This document shows, piece by piece, positions 8,960-16,214 of a stretch of DNA of 20,000 nt (position 1 is the stretch's first letter; every line of letters starts with the position of its first letter). A model generated the notes under the pieces. It did not search any database, was not told where the DNA came from, and was given only the letters and a program-made list of their open reading frames with translations. Origin of the DNA: Prorocentrum cordatum (taxonomy: Eukaryota > Sar > Dinophyceae > Prorocentrales > Prorocentraceae); NCBI GenBank assembly GCA_963575745.1, contig CAUYUJ010014553.1, positions 195,001 through 215,000 of the forward strand, given 5' to 3'. Position numbers and translations under genes: made by a program.

Positions 8960-9406
8960 ATGGTCGAATGGGCCCTCTCCTATTCTTCGACCGCCCACTT
9001 CATATATACGCTCACCAGAGACGCCATCGCACCGACCAGGTGCGAGTGCACCTGCCCCGCTCCGCCCGCTGCGGCGGAGGTCTGCGAGCCCGTATTCGAG
9101 ATCATCAAGGAGGCGGTGGGGCGCCCACTGGTGTGCCCAGCGGCACCTGCCTGTACTTGTGCTGCAGCGCCACCTTGTCCCGAGTGCCCGAGCAGGTCGA
9201 CACCCCTTGCAGGCCCGCCGAGCGGCGGGCGGACGGTGCCTCTGGAGTTCGCCGTGAGCTTTAGCTTGCTGTGTTTGCTCCTCGGCTACGTGTTCGGGAG
9301 GTGTGGAGGGCGTCGCCGAGTGGTGCGGTCGTCCGCGTCTGCCGCCTTGCAGGGACCAGCGTCTCGTGAAGAGGTGGAGGCATGGCGACGATCGATCGGG
9401 CTCTAG
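8960..9406 (+). CDS. Small Cys-rich single-span membrane protein, first ORF of the retrotransposon
   Basis: 148 aa. The ATG at 8960 is 17 bp after repeat A1. The N-terminal part carries nine Cys before the membrane segment (residues 28, 30, 32, 42, 59, 65, 67, 73 and 76) in CxCxC, CTC and CPEC arrangements among Pro and Ala. A hydrophobic segment at about residues 93-112 (LEFAVSFSLLCLLLGYVF) is followed by RCGGRRRVVR. The positive charges after the span suggest the Cys-rich part faces outside or the lumen. No signal peptide is evident. The last 25 nt overlap the start of the next ORF in another frame. I do not recognise a family. It lies inside the element's terminal repeats and is staggered into the gag-like ORF, which supports it being an element gene. 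It could bind metal or form disulfides; its function is unknown. Confidence 0.62.
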   Translation: MVEWALSYSSTAHFIYTLTRDAIAPTRCECTCPAPPAAAEVCEPVFEIIKEAVGRPLVCPAAPACTCAAAPPCPECPSRSTPLAGPPSGGRTVPLEFAVSFSLLCLLLGYVFGRCGGRRRVVRSSASAALQGPASREEVEAWRRSIGL

Positions 9407-10569
9407 ACGCAGACGAGATGCTGATTCTCGTCTGCTACGACGACGACGCTGCTGGGCTGCTCTACCACCACCGTGTCTTGTTCACCAGGGTGGCTGCTGG
9501 TCGGTGGATCAGAGGGTCCCCAGACGGAGGTGACTGTGAGGGGGACTTCAATGGGGTTGATGTGCGGCCGCTAGCTCCGAGCGAGTCCCTCCAGGTCGAC
9601 CCGGATGCGACGATGTATGTGTTTCGAGGGCCGCTACGAACCCCTGCTCGGATCGCCACCATGCACGAGCAGGCGCGCGAGGTCACTGAGGTGCTGGGAG
9701 CTGTTCCTGCACCAGAGGCGGGGGGCCTGGCTGGCCCCGGCTGGCGTGTGGCGGACTCCCCGTCGGTTGAGTTCGATCAGGTCGTCACTGCCCCGAGGCT
9801 CGCCGACTCCACCGATGATCGCGAAGATGGTGTCAGAGTTCAGGGGTTGGCTCTCATCGACGGCAACGCCCAGCTGGTCGAGGTTGTGAAGGACTCAGAC
9901 CACGATGCGAAGCTTGCTCGGAAGAGGGGCCGGCTGCCTGGCGGAGCTTCGGGCGACCTGCGGCTGCTTGGCCATTTCTTTAACTCCGCGCAGAGGCAGG
10001 TGCTGTCGCTGTCGGAAGCGATGGAGCTGGTGACGCCCGAGGCCTCCGCAGGTCGTCCTCATCCTGGGCCAGAGGCTATCCAGGAGTTTCTCGAGTCGGA
10101 CCCTGGGATCGGCGGTGACCTTCAGGTGTGGCTCGACGCTCTCATGCATAAGTCCGGGGTCAGCGAGAACTCGTTCGTGGCGCGTGAGCTTCGGGACCTT
10201 GCCCAGGTCGTGAGGCTCGAGATCGGCTACGACCAGATCGGGTCGACCAACCTCGCCTGCATCGAGGAGGCGGTGCTCGGGTTCCACGCGATCCAGCGGG
10301 TTCAACGTGATCCCAGCTCCGCCGGCCTGAGCATCGGCACTTTCGGGTCTTACGACGAGATCGGCAGGGCCCGCTTGCGCGGCTGCGACACCTGGCCCGG
10401 CCGCGAGCAGAAGGAGGAGGCCAAGACGATGGAGGCCCAGTGGAAGTGGCGTGAGGTGCTGGCCGCCGAGCGCCGCTGTTCTGACGATCGAGATGGGCCT
10501 CCCGACTTGGAGTCCGAGGCGAAGGCAAAGGCCTCTCCTGCTGGTCAGCAGGAGAAGCGGACATCATGA
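9382..10569 (+). CDS. Gag-like protein of the retrotransposon
   Basis: 395 aa, intact. The position directly upstream of RT-RNase H is where a gag (nucleocapsid-type) protein is expected. Residues about 29-50 read HHRVLFTRVAAGRWIRGSPDG, a small domain-like patch. The middle (about 100-170) is acidic and Pro/Ala-rich. The region from about 200 is predicted largely helical, and the C-terminus is charged (REQKEEAKTMEAQWKWREVL, then a Lys/Ala/Glu tail). I see no CCHC zinc knuckle and no protease motif (DTG/DSG in context). The ATG lies within the end of the preceding ORF, and the TGA overlaps the next ATG as ATGA at 10566-10569. That suggests coupled termination and re-initiation or a polycistronic message. 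The function is inferred from position, since the sequence alone is not diagnostic. Confidence 0.65.
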   Translation: MATIDRALDADEMLILVCYDDDAAGLLYHHRVLFTRVAAGRWIRGSPDGGDCEGDFNGVDVRPLAPSESLQVDPDATMYVFRGPLRTPARIATMHEQAREVTEVLGAVPAPEAGGLAGPGWRVADSPSVEFDQVVTAPRLADSTDDREDGVRVQGLALIDGNAQLVEVVKDSDHDAKLARKRGRLPGGASGDLRLLGHFFNSAQRQVLSLSEAMELVTPEASAGRPHPGPEAIQEFLESDPGIGGDLQVWLDALMHKSGVSENSFVARELRDLAQVVRLEIGYDQIGSTNLACIEEAVLGFHAIQRVQRDPSSAGLSIGTFGSYDEIGRARLRGCDTWPGREQKEEAKTMEAQWKWREVLAAERRCSDDRDGPPDLESEAKAKASPAGQQEKRTS

Positions 10570-13280
10570 CCGCCTTGGCGTCGGGGGGCAAGGATGGGAC
10601 ACTTCCCTGCCGAGCCTCCCGAGTATTAAGTGGGGAGTTTTTGGACAGAGGAGGTGGGCCCAAGCGTGGTGATCCGTTCCCGCTGCCAGTGCCTTCCGTT
10701 GCTAGACGTGGTGATCGTGGGCCCCCTCCCCACCGTGAAGCGCCTGGGTTAACTGTTCGAAGAAGCAGACAGCTCAGGATTGCTGAAGCGGTGCGCAGCC
10801 TCAACACTTTGGCTGCCTCTACCGCCTCTTCGATTCGATCAGGAGGTGCCTGGTTTGGGACTTCGTTTCCGCCGCGCCTCTCCTTCGCCCAGGCTGCTGT
10901 GATGAATCGTGTTCGAGACGTCGTTGGTAGTTGTGGGCCGATGCCGGCTGGGATGACTGCTCGGGAAGCTTTCTGGGGGCTTCTCAAGGCAAATGACCTG
11001 TACTGCGTTGGGGGGGAGAATCTCGCCCCGTATCAGCCCGATCTTCTGAAGGTCGTGAAGGGCAAGACGGCGCCAAAGCCCGCCGTCGATTTGCTGCCGC
11101 CCGAGGAGGCGGCCTTCTTGATTGATCCAGATAGGTACCTCGTTCGCTCGCAACCCGAGATCGATGCCTGGAATGAGGAACACCCGGCTTTCAGGCCTTA
11201 CTGGGACCCCCACTTGCGTAATCGGTCGGCGCGGCTCGACCCCTACCGTAAGCTCTATGACAAGGGGCTCCTGGGGTTCAGAACTCGTATCAAGGCGAAG
11301 GTGGGGATATTCTTTGTGTGGAAGTCTTCTCGCCGTGGGATCAGGCTCATCGTGGACGCCCGGATGCCGAGCGGCCACCACCGCTTGCCGCCGAAGACTA
11401 GACTAGGGGGGGCTGGCGCCCTCTCGCAGCTCGACGGCTGGCTCGACCAGGATGAGCTCGCCAGCTTGGCGCAGGGGTGTGGCCCGATTGCCGAGGTCCC
11501 GAACCTCTCCGTCTGCGTCGGTGACGTGGAGGACACCTTCTATCAGTTCTCGGTTGAGTCGATGGCCGAGTGGTTCGGCCTAGACGACCCCGTCCGATGC
11601 TCCGAGTTCGGCCTCTCGCAGATCTTCGACAACGACCTCGAGAGGCTTCGCCCTGCCCGACCCACGGAGGAAGTGTTTCCTGTCTTTCTTGGGATGCCGC
11701 AAGGCTGGTCCTGGGCCCTGCACTTCTGCACCACCCCAGTGAAGCACATCACCTCCATGGCTATCGGGGGAGAGCGCCGGCTGGTGCAAGAGGGGCTCCC
11801 CGCTCCTGATCTTCGATCTGGTCCCGTCTCGAGTGTCTATGTGGATAACCGTGCCACTGTCGGTCTCTCGGGCTCCGAGGTTTCGTCAGATTACGCCGCG
11901 ATCAAGAGGGGGCTTGAGAGCGTGGGGTTCACGTTGCACGAGGAGGGCGGGGACGCCCTGCTGGTCGAGAATGTGGGCATCGTGATAGACAAGGGTAGGT
12001 GCAGCATTCGTCACAAGCCTGAGAGGGCATGGCGGTTGTATCTTGGGATTAAGTATCTTCTGAAGTTGCGTCGGGTGACTGGAGAGGCGGTTCGTGTTTT
12101 GCTGGGTCATTGCATCCGCTACCTTGTCCTCCTGAGGCCGGCGATGTCTGTCTTTGCCCACGCCTATCGGTTTGTGAACGACAGCCTAGGGCGCACGTGT
12201 GAATTACCTGGCCAGGTGAAGCGTGAGTTCCGCATGATGGCGGGGCTCGTTTTCTTGGCCGAGTCACGGCTGTCCGTTCCGCCTTCGGATCGATCCTACT
12301 GTGGAGACGCGTTAGGGAAGGGATACGCCGTCATGGACACCCCCATGGGCCCCGCGGAGTTCCGAAACCTTACTAGATGGAAGGAGCGTTGGCGGTTCGT
12401 GGAGGTAGAGGGGGATCGCGGGGACACCGTGAGGACCTCTGGGAACCTGCCGCCCCCGAATCCTGGCTGGTCTGCTGATCTTGAGGTGCCTGACACATCA
12501 TATTCACGGTGGCTTCTGGAGTCTGCTGGGATACCCACCCCGTCTTCGGGCGTTCTGGAGTCGGGTGGTTTTCGTTCTGGAGTCGGTAAACTACGTGGTA
12601 AGGAGCGTAGACAGCTAGAGCAGAAGGAGATAGTTGGCATGGTCCCGATCCTTCCCGAGGAGGTCGTCGAGCCTGGTCGTTGGCGTACCTTATTCGAGGG
12701 GAGGTGGAAGAGGGACGAGGCCATCCATATGAAGGAGGGGAGGGTGATTCTAATGGCGCTCCGCAGAGAGTCGTATACTCGTTCAGGTCATGGACGACGA
12801 CTTCTCGTGCTGTCCGATAACCTCTCCTCACTGTGCTGTCTCGAGAAAGGCCGAGCTAAAGACTTCGGCCTGCTTGTCTTGGCCCGCAGGTGTGCCGCTT
12901 ACTCGATTGGGCGTGGCGTCGACCTGAGGCTCCGATGCATCGAATCCGAGCGAAATCCCGCAGACGAAGGATCGAGACGTTTCGACGACGAAACACATCA
13001 TGTTGCCACAGCCTCTCGGGGCCCTCCGCGCTGCTCGGCCTCGTCAGCTCTCTCTCGTCGGCTTCGGGACGACTGGCCCGATGCCCGACGCCCTCTCCGA
13101 TCGCGGGGATCGCCGCCCACCGAGCCACCCCAACCCAACCCGAAGGCCCCAATTTGCCTTCCATTTCCAGTGGGGGGGGGTCAGGGGACATCGAAAAAAA
13201 ACACATGGAACCCGTACCCCCCCCAACCCGAAATTCGGGTCAAATTCGAGTCTTCGGGTTGGGTTGGGGTGGTCTGGTAG
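10566..13280 (+). CDS. Reverse transcriptase-RNase H of a tyrosine-recombinase retrotransposon
   Basis: 904 aa, open throughout. It copies the element RNA into DNA and removes the RNA strand. RT fingers/palm: motif A GDVEDTFYQF with Asp320, motif B MPQGWSWALHF (377-387) and motif C VYVDN (Tyr425, Val426, Asp427, Asn428). The second Asp of the usual YxDD is Asn. The RNase H has all four acidic positions: Asp581 (YCGDALGKGYAV), Glu724 (MKEGRVI), Asp751 (LSDNLSS) and Asp800 (NPADEGSR). The N-terminal ~200 residues are not recognised. The last ~95 residues, including the stop, are coded by a later palindromic segment (13125-13272) and are not a conserved domain. The start overlaps the gag-like stop by ATGA. 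The stop at 13278 is in the same frame as the methyltransferase ATG at 13296. Activity is uncertain because of the YVDN. Confidence 0.94.
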   Translation: MTALASGGKDGTLPCRASRVLSGEFLDRGGGPKRGDPFPLPVPSVARRGDRGPPPHREAPGLTVRRSRQLRIAEAVRSLNTLAASTASSIRSGGAWFGTSFPPRLSFAQAAVMNRVRDVVGSCGPMPAGMTAREAFWGLLKANDLYCVGGENLAPYQPDLLKVVKGKTAPKPAVDLLPPEEAAFLIDPDRYLVRSQPEIDAWNEEHPAFRPYWDPHLRNRSARLDPYRKLYDKGLLGFRTRIKAKVGIFFVWKSSRRGIRLIVDARMPSGHHRLPPKTRLGGAGALSQLDGWLDQDELASLAQGCGPIAEVPNLSVCVGDVEDTFYQFSVESMAEWFGLDDPVRCSEFGLSQIFDNDLERLRPARPTEEVFPVFLGMPQGWSWALHFCTTPVKHITSMAIGGERRLVQEGLPAPDLRSGPVSSVYVDNRATVGLSGSEVSSDYAAIKRGLESVGFTLHEEGGDALLVENVGIVIDKGRCSIRHKPERAWRLYLGIKYLLKLRRVTGEAVRVLLGHCIRYLVLLRPAMSVFAHAYRFVNDSLGRTCELPGQVKREFRMMAGLVFLAESRLSVPPSDRSYCGDALGKGYAVMDTPMGPAEFRNLTRWKERWRFVEVEGDRGDTVRTSGNLPPPNPGWSADLEVPDTSYSRWLLESAGIPTPSSGVLESGGFRSGVGKLRGKERRQLEQKEIVGMVPILPEEVVEPGRWRTLFEGRWKRDEAIHMKEGRVILMALRRESYTRSGHGRRLLVLSDNLSSLCCLEKGRAKDFGLLVLARRCAAYSIGRGVDLRLRCIESERNPADEGSRRFDDETHHVATASRGPPRCSASSALSRRLRDDWPDARRPLRSRGSPPTEPPQPNPKAPICLPFPVGGGQGTSKKNTWNPYPPQPEIRVKFESSGWVGVVW
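13125..13272. repeat. Fold-back (inverted repeat) segment in the tail of the RT-RNase H ORF
   Basis: Perfect 21-bp inverted arms lie at 13125-13145 and 13252-13272 (inner end CCCGAAG on the left, CTTCGGG on the right). Imperfect pairing extends about 13 bp further inward (shared AATTTG). A G9 run near 13171 and a C8 run near 13217 are also complementary, and a small palindrome ACCCGAA-A-TTCGGGT lies at 13226-13240. It starts ~150 bp after the last RNase H motif and supplies the end of the ORF. No target duplication is visible, so it may be a MITE-like insertion or an intrinsic hairpin. Confidence 0.88.
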
Positions 13281-13295
13281 GTAGTCAGGGGAGCA

Positions 13296-14596
13296 ATGCC
13301 ACTTGCAGGAGATTCACTGGGTCTGAAAATTAGTACCTCTCGGCCTGCATCGTCTCGCCAGTCAGGCAGGGAGGTAAGAGCTCAGCAGTCTTTGTCTCGT
13401 CCGCCGCCTTCGCCACGTTCTTCGAGACGCTTCGCGCCAGCCTTCCTGGAGCTCTACTCTGGCTGTGGGGCTCTGACTTCTGGGATGGCCGAGGTGGGCC
13501 TCAGGGTGTCCGTGCCGTTCGATATCGCCGAGGGTCCGGAGTTCAATCTCGAGAAGCGGGGGGTCCAGGACGTCGTGATCAGGTGGCTCAACGAGGGCCG
13601 CATTTGGTATTTCATCTTGGGGCGCCGTGTACCCCGTGGAGTATTGCGAGGAAGTCTCGACCTGCAAAATCGTCGGCGCGGGTGTCTCGGGAGCACGTTC
13701 GGTTCGCTGCAAGGGTGATCAAGCTCTGCATGGATCTGAAGGTATACTTCTCCCTCGAGAACCCCAAGACCTCGTCCCTGTTTAGGCAGCCTGAAATCCT
13801 GAAGGCCTTGGAATACGCGGACGCGTTCTTTGTCGAGTATGACTGTTGTCGATACGGTTGTTCATATAAGAAGCCGACCCTACTAGCGACAAATTGTGAT
13901 TCCTTGAACAGCGTGAGTCTGAAGTGTGAATGTCAGAAACCTCACGAGATCCTTCAGGGGAAAGTGCGACTATCGGCTCAAGACGGACATCATCGTTGGA
14001 AGTGGAAGACTTGTCTTGTTTTTTTTTTTTGATGTTTTTTTTTTTTTTCTTTGCTTGTTTTTTTTTTTTTAGGTTTTGCTTCTTTCTTTTTTTTCTGGTT
14101 GCTTCTTTTGTATTTTTTTTTTGGCCTTTGTTGCTTTCCTTGTTTTTTGTTTCTCCTTATTTTTTTTTCGTTTTTTTTTCTTTTTCGTTTTTTATTTTTT
14201 TAATCCTTTGCTTTTGTTTTTTATTTTTGTGTTTTTTTGGTCTCTTTTTGTCTTGCAGCCTCGTACTCTCCCCAGTTGTGCCGATCGTGGGCGTGGGCCG
14301 CTCGCTGTGCCGCCCCGAGGGGAGCGGAGCGCGCTCCTGGCGAGGCCCGGCTGTCGGATGCCTGGCAAGAGGAGCTGCGTCAAGACGCTGGGACCGGTCT
14401 CCAACGGCCGCGGCTCGAGCTCGGGCACCTCCCGCGTCGCTGGACCTCGCCCTGGGCCGGGGCGACAGGCGCCTGGGGCACGGGCCCAACTTGCCGCTGC
14501 GCGTGCTCGGCGTCTCGGAGCGGAAGGAGGACCAGGGTTCCTGAGGGCGCGCGCGATCCGGTCGGCAGGGGCCCGCCAGGCCTACACGGACGCTAA
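13296..14596 (+). pseudogene. DNA C5-cytosine-methyltransferase-like gene of the retrotransposon, disrupted
   Basis: Class-I SAM methyltransferase fold with C5-MTase-like motifs in order: motif I FLELYSGCGALTSG (about 13443-13485), motif II-like PFDI, motif IV GAPCTPWS (catalytic-type Cys codon 13628-13630), motif VI-like SLENPKTS (Glu-Asn-Pro where Glu-Asn-Val is usual), and YKKPTLLAT near the motif VIII position. No sizeable target-recognition domain is visible. Two lesions break it. The frame changes from 0 to 2 between about 13602 and 13616, consistent with loss of one base, just before motif IV. A 237-bp T-rich block (14019-14255) puts a stop after KTCL; beyond it frame 2 resumes with AASYSPQLCRSWA and stays open to 14596. 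The N-terminal ~45 residues are basic and Ser/Pro-rich. A retrotransposon-borne C5 enzyme could methylate the element's own DNA; that role is inference. Confidence 0.8.
14019..14255 (+). other. 237-bp T-rich insertion with 8-bp flanking duplication, introner-like
   Basis: Almost pure T on the + strand with scattered C and G, quite unlike the GC-rich gene around it. TTGTCTTG lies at both edges (14011-14018 and 14248-14255). Removing one copy plus the block rejoins KTCL to AASYSPQLC in the methyltransferase frame. A canonical GT (14018) to AG (14258) intron would instead remove 241 nt and join frame 2 to frame 0, the recombinase frame. Exact excision would use non-canonical borders. It could be an intron or introner, or simply a late insertion. 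Confidence 0.78.
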
Positions 14597-15533
14597 CAAC
14601 AAGTTCGTCGCCTTCGCCCGCCGCAGCGGCCTGCCGTTGGACACCGCTGATCACGTCGACGAGGCGCTGGAGAGGTTCATGGAGCTGCTGTTCCTGAGCG
14701 GGGAGCCGCAGTCAGTAGCCCGCTCCGCCCTGTATGGCTTTGCGTGGTGCCATCCTGAGATGCCTCACAAAGATCGGACGCTCTACATCAGGAGCCGTGC
14801 TGCGCTCGCTGGATGGCGAAACCGTGAGCCGGGCGTGACGCGCGATCCAGCTCCTCTCGAGATCGCGTAGTGGATCGCTGACGACATGCTCCAGCATGGT
14901 CTGGCGCTTGCCGCCTTTTTAGTCGTCCTGTGCTTTGACTGTTATCTGCGGCCTGGCGTGGGATGCACCCTGCGCCGTTCTAGCGTCATGCCACCGGCTG
15001 CTGCAGTTCACGAGGTTTATGATCGCTGGTGCCTCTTACTGTCCCCAGCCGAATCAGGCCAACCCGCGAAGACCGGCGCCTACGATGACAGCATCGTGGT
15101 CGGCGAGGTCGCTGGACGGGAATGAATCGCTCGAGCTTTGGCGATCATCTTCCCCCACGTCCAGTGTGATCATTTCATCTTCCCTTTCGGACTTCGAGAG
15201 TTCGAGAAATGTTTCAAGGATTCGGTTGTACGGCTCGGCATCTCGCATCTCCGTCTGTCACCCCACTGCCTACGCCACGGTGGTCCTCCGACGGATGTAT
15301 ACACCAAGGCTTACATCTTTGAGGAAGTGCGTCGCCGAGGAAAATGGGCCGACCATCGCAGTGTGTCTAGATTCGAGAAACACGCCCGCTTGCACGCCGT
15401 GTTTCAGATGTTGCAGCCTGGCGATCAGCGCCTTGCCTCGACCGCCGCTGCCACTCTGTCCAGTCGCCTGCTTGCGGCCCTCCGTCAACCAGCCCTTTGG
15501 TCTAATGCAAGGTATATTGCAACTGTTACGTGA
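14358..15533 (+). pseudogene. Tyrosine recombinase of the retrotransposon, inactivated
   Basis: It would integrate the circular DNA intermediate. All of it lies in frame 0; ATG 14358 is the likely start but is uncertain, overlapping the methyltransferase frame. The core-binding domain is about 14530-14790 (ARQAYTDANNKFVAFARR, then LERFMELLFLSG). The catalytic domain has YLRPG (Arg codon 14949-14951) and SPHCLRHGG (His 15264-15266, Arg 15273-15275). It then has RRRGKWADHRSV and SRFEKHARL. The nucleophilic Tyr of this family is expected at the Phe codon 15372-15374. Two stops interrupt the frame, TAG 14868-14870 and TGA 15123-15125. The last codons lie inside repeat B1. Order, motifs and terminal repeats agree well on family; this copy should be inactive. 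Confidence 0.88.
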
Positions 15534-15739
15534 AGTGACTGTTTCGGTCGCGCTTGCAGCGATCGTGGCTCTGGCAAGCGCGCTCCGAGCTTGTGTTTTT
15601 TCAGATGTAAGCGTGTGCTGGCCGCGCACGGTCCCGAGAAAAAAGAGAGGCTCTGGAGGTCCTTCAGGCTCTCGGGTAGTCTCAGACTGTGGGTCAGCAT
15701 GTAGCCTCCTTGGCCACGCAGTTAACTGAATGTACAGAT
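15519..15739 (+). repeat. Split direct repeat B1
   Basis: 221 bp matching 15894-16113 with about five substitutions and one T-run length difference. It begins GCAACTGTTACG and ends ACAGAT, sharing the dinucleotide AT with the start of A2. It includes the recombinase stop codon. Confidence 0.94.
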
Positions 15740-15826
15740 TGCAGCAATCACTGATGTCTCTTTGCGGCATGAGTCGTGGCCAGGTCCCTCCGATCCATCG
15801 CCAAATGTGCTCAAGTTGTTTCTGCT
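15738..15826 (+). repeat. Split direct repeat A2
   Basis: Internal copy of A1, abutting B1 with a shared AT. The B1-A2 junction has the sequence expected if the right and left termini were joined in a circle. It is followed by 67 bp unique to this site (15827-15893) before B2. Confidence 0.93.
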
Positions 15827-15893
15827 CCTCCTGCGTCCCCTCCACCTTCCTCCTGCTGTGTTCCACTGAACCCAGCTTGCTTTCACTTACTTG

Positions 15894-16113
15894 GCAACTG
15901 TTACGTGAAGTGACTGTTTCGGTCGCGCCTGCAGCGATCGTGGCTCTGGCAAGCGCGCTCCGAGCTTGTGTTTTTCAGATCTAAGCGTGTGCTGGCCGCG
16001 CACGGTCCCGAGAAAAAAGAGAGGCTCTGGAGGTCCTTCAGGCTCTCGGGTAGTCTCAGACTGTGGGTCAGTATGTAGCCTCCTTGGCCACGCAGTTAAG
16101 TGAATGTAAAGAT
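15894..16113 (+). repeat. Split direct repeat B2 (right terminus)
   Basis: 220-bp copy of B1, ending AAAGAT and passing straight into GTATATATG microsatellite. It defines the right end of the element. Confidence 0.93.
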
Positions 16114-16214
16114 GTATATATGTATATATGTATATATCTATATATGTCTATACATTGGATATTATAATATATATATAGATAATATCTGATATATATATAT
16201 ATATATATATATAT
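16114..16214. repeat. TA-rich microsatellite, right flank of the retrotransposon
   Basis: It begins with TATATG units like those left of the element, then degenerates to TATC/TATA variants and a pure TA run ending about 16214. Confidence 0.93.

Larger units (their letters stand above)
8854..16113 (+). mobile_element. Tyrosine-recombinase retrotransposon (PAT/Ngaro-like split repeats) with a C5-methyltransferase-like gene
   Basis: A ~7.26-kb element lies between two blocks of TATATG microsatellite. Its termini are split direct repeats in the order A1 (8854-8942), coding region, B1 (15519-15739), A2 (15738-15826), B2 (15894-16113). The coding order is membrane ORF, gag-like ORF, RT-RNase H, methyltransferase-like, tyrosine recombinase. 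There is no LTR pair and no clear target-site duplication, as expected when a recombinase inserts a circular DNA. RT-RNase H plus recombinase and this repeat order match the PAT/Ngaro side of the DIRS order. The C5-like methyltransferase differs from the Dam-like adenine type known in DIRS and PAT. The 3' genes are disrupted, so the copy is non-autonomous now. The low divergence between repeat copies suggests a fairly recent insertion. Confidence 0.87.

Noticed and set aside
13930-14544. Phe-rich multi-span membrane protein
   Set aside because: It is the T-rich insertion read as TTT codons; its flanks are shadows of the methyltransferase and recombinase frames.
8854-15533. Bacterial phage or integron origin for the methyltransferase plus integrase
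   Set aside because: The genes sit with an RT-RNase H inside eukaryotic split direct repeats and microsatellites; there are no bacterial ribosome binding sites or phage genes.
8854-16113. Ordinary LTR retrotransposon
   Set aside because: There is no matching long repeat at both ends, no DDE integrase or aspartic protease motif, and the right side has the B1-A2-B2 arrangement with a tyrosine recombinase.
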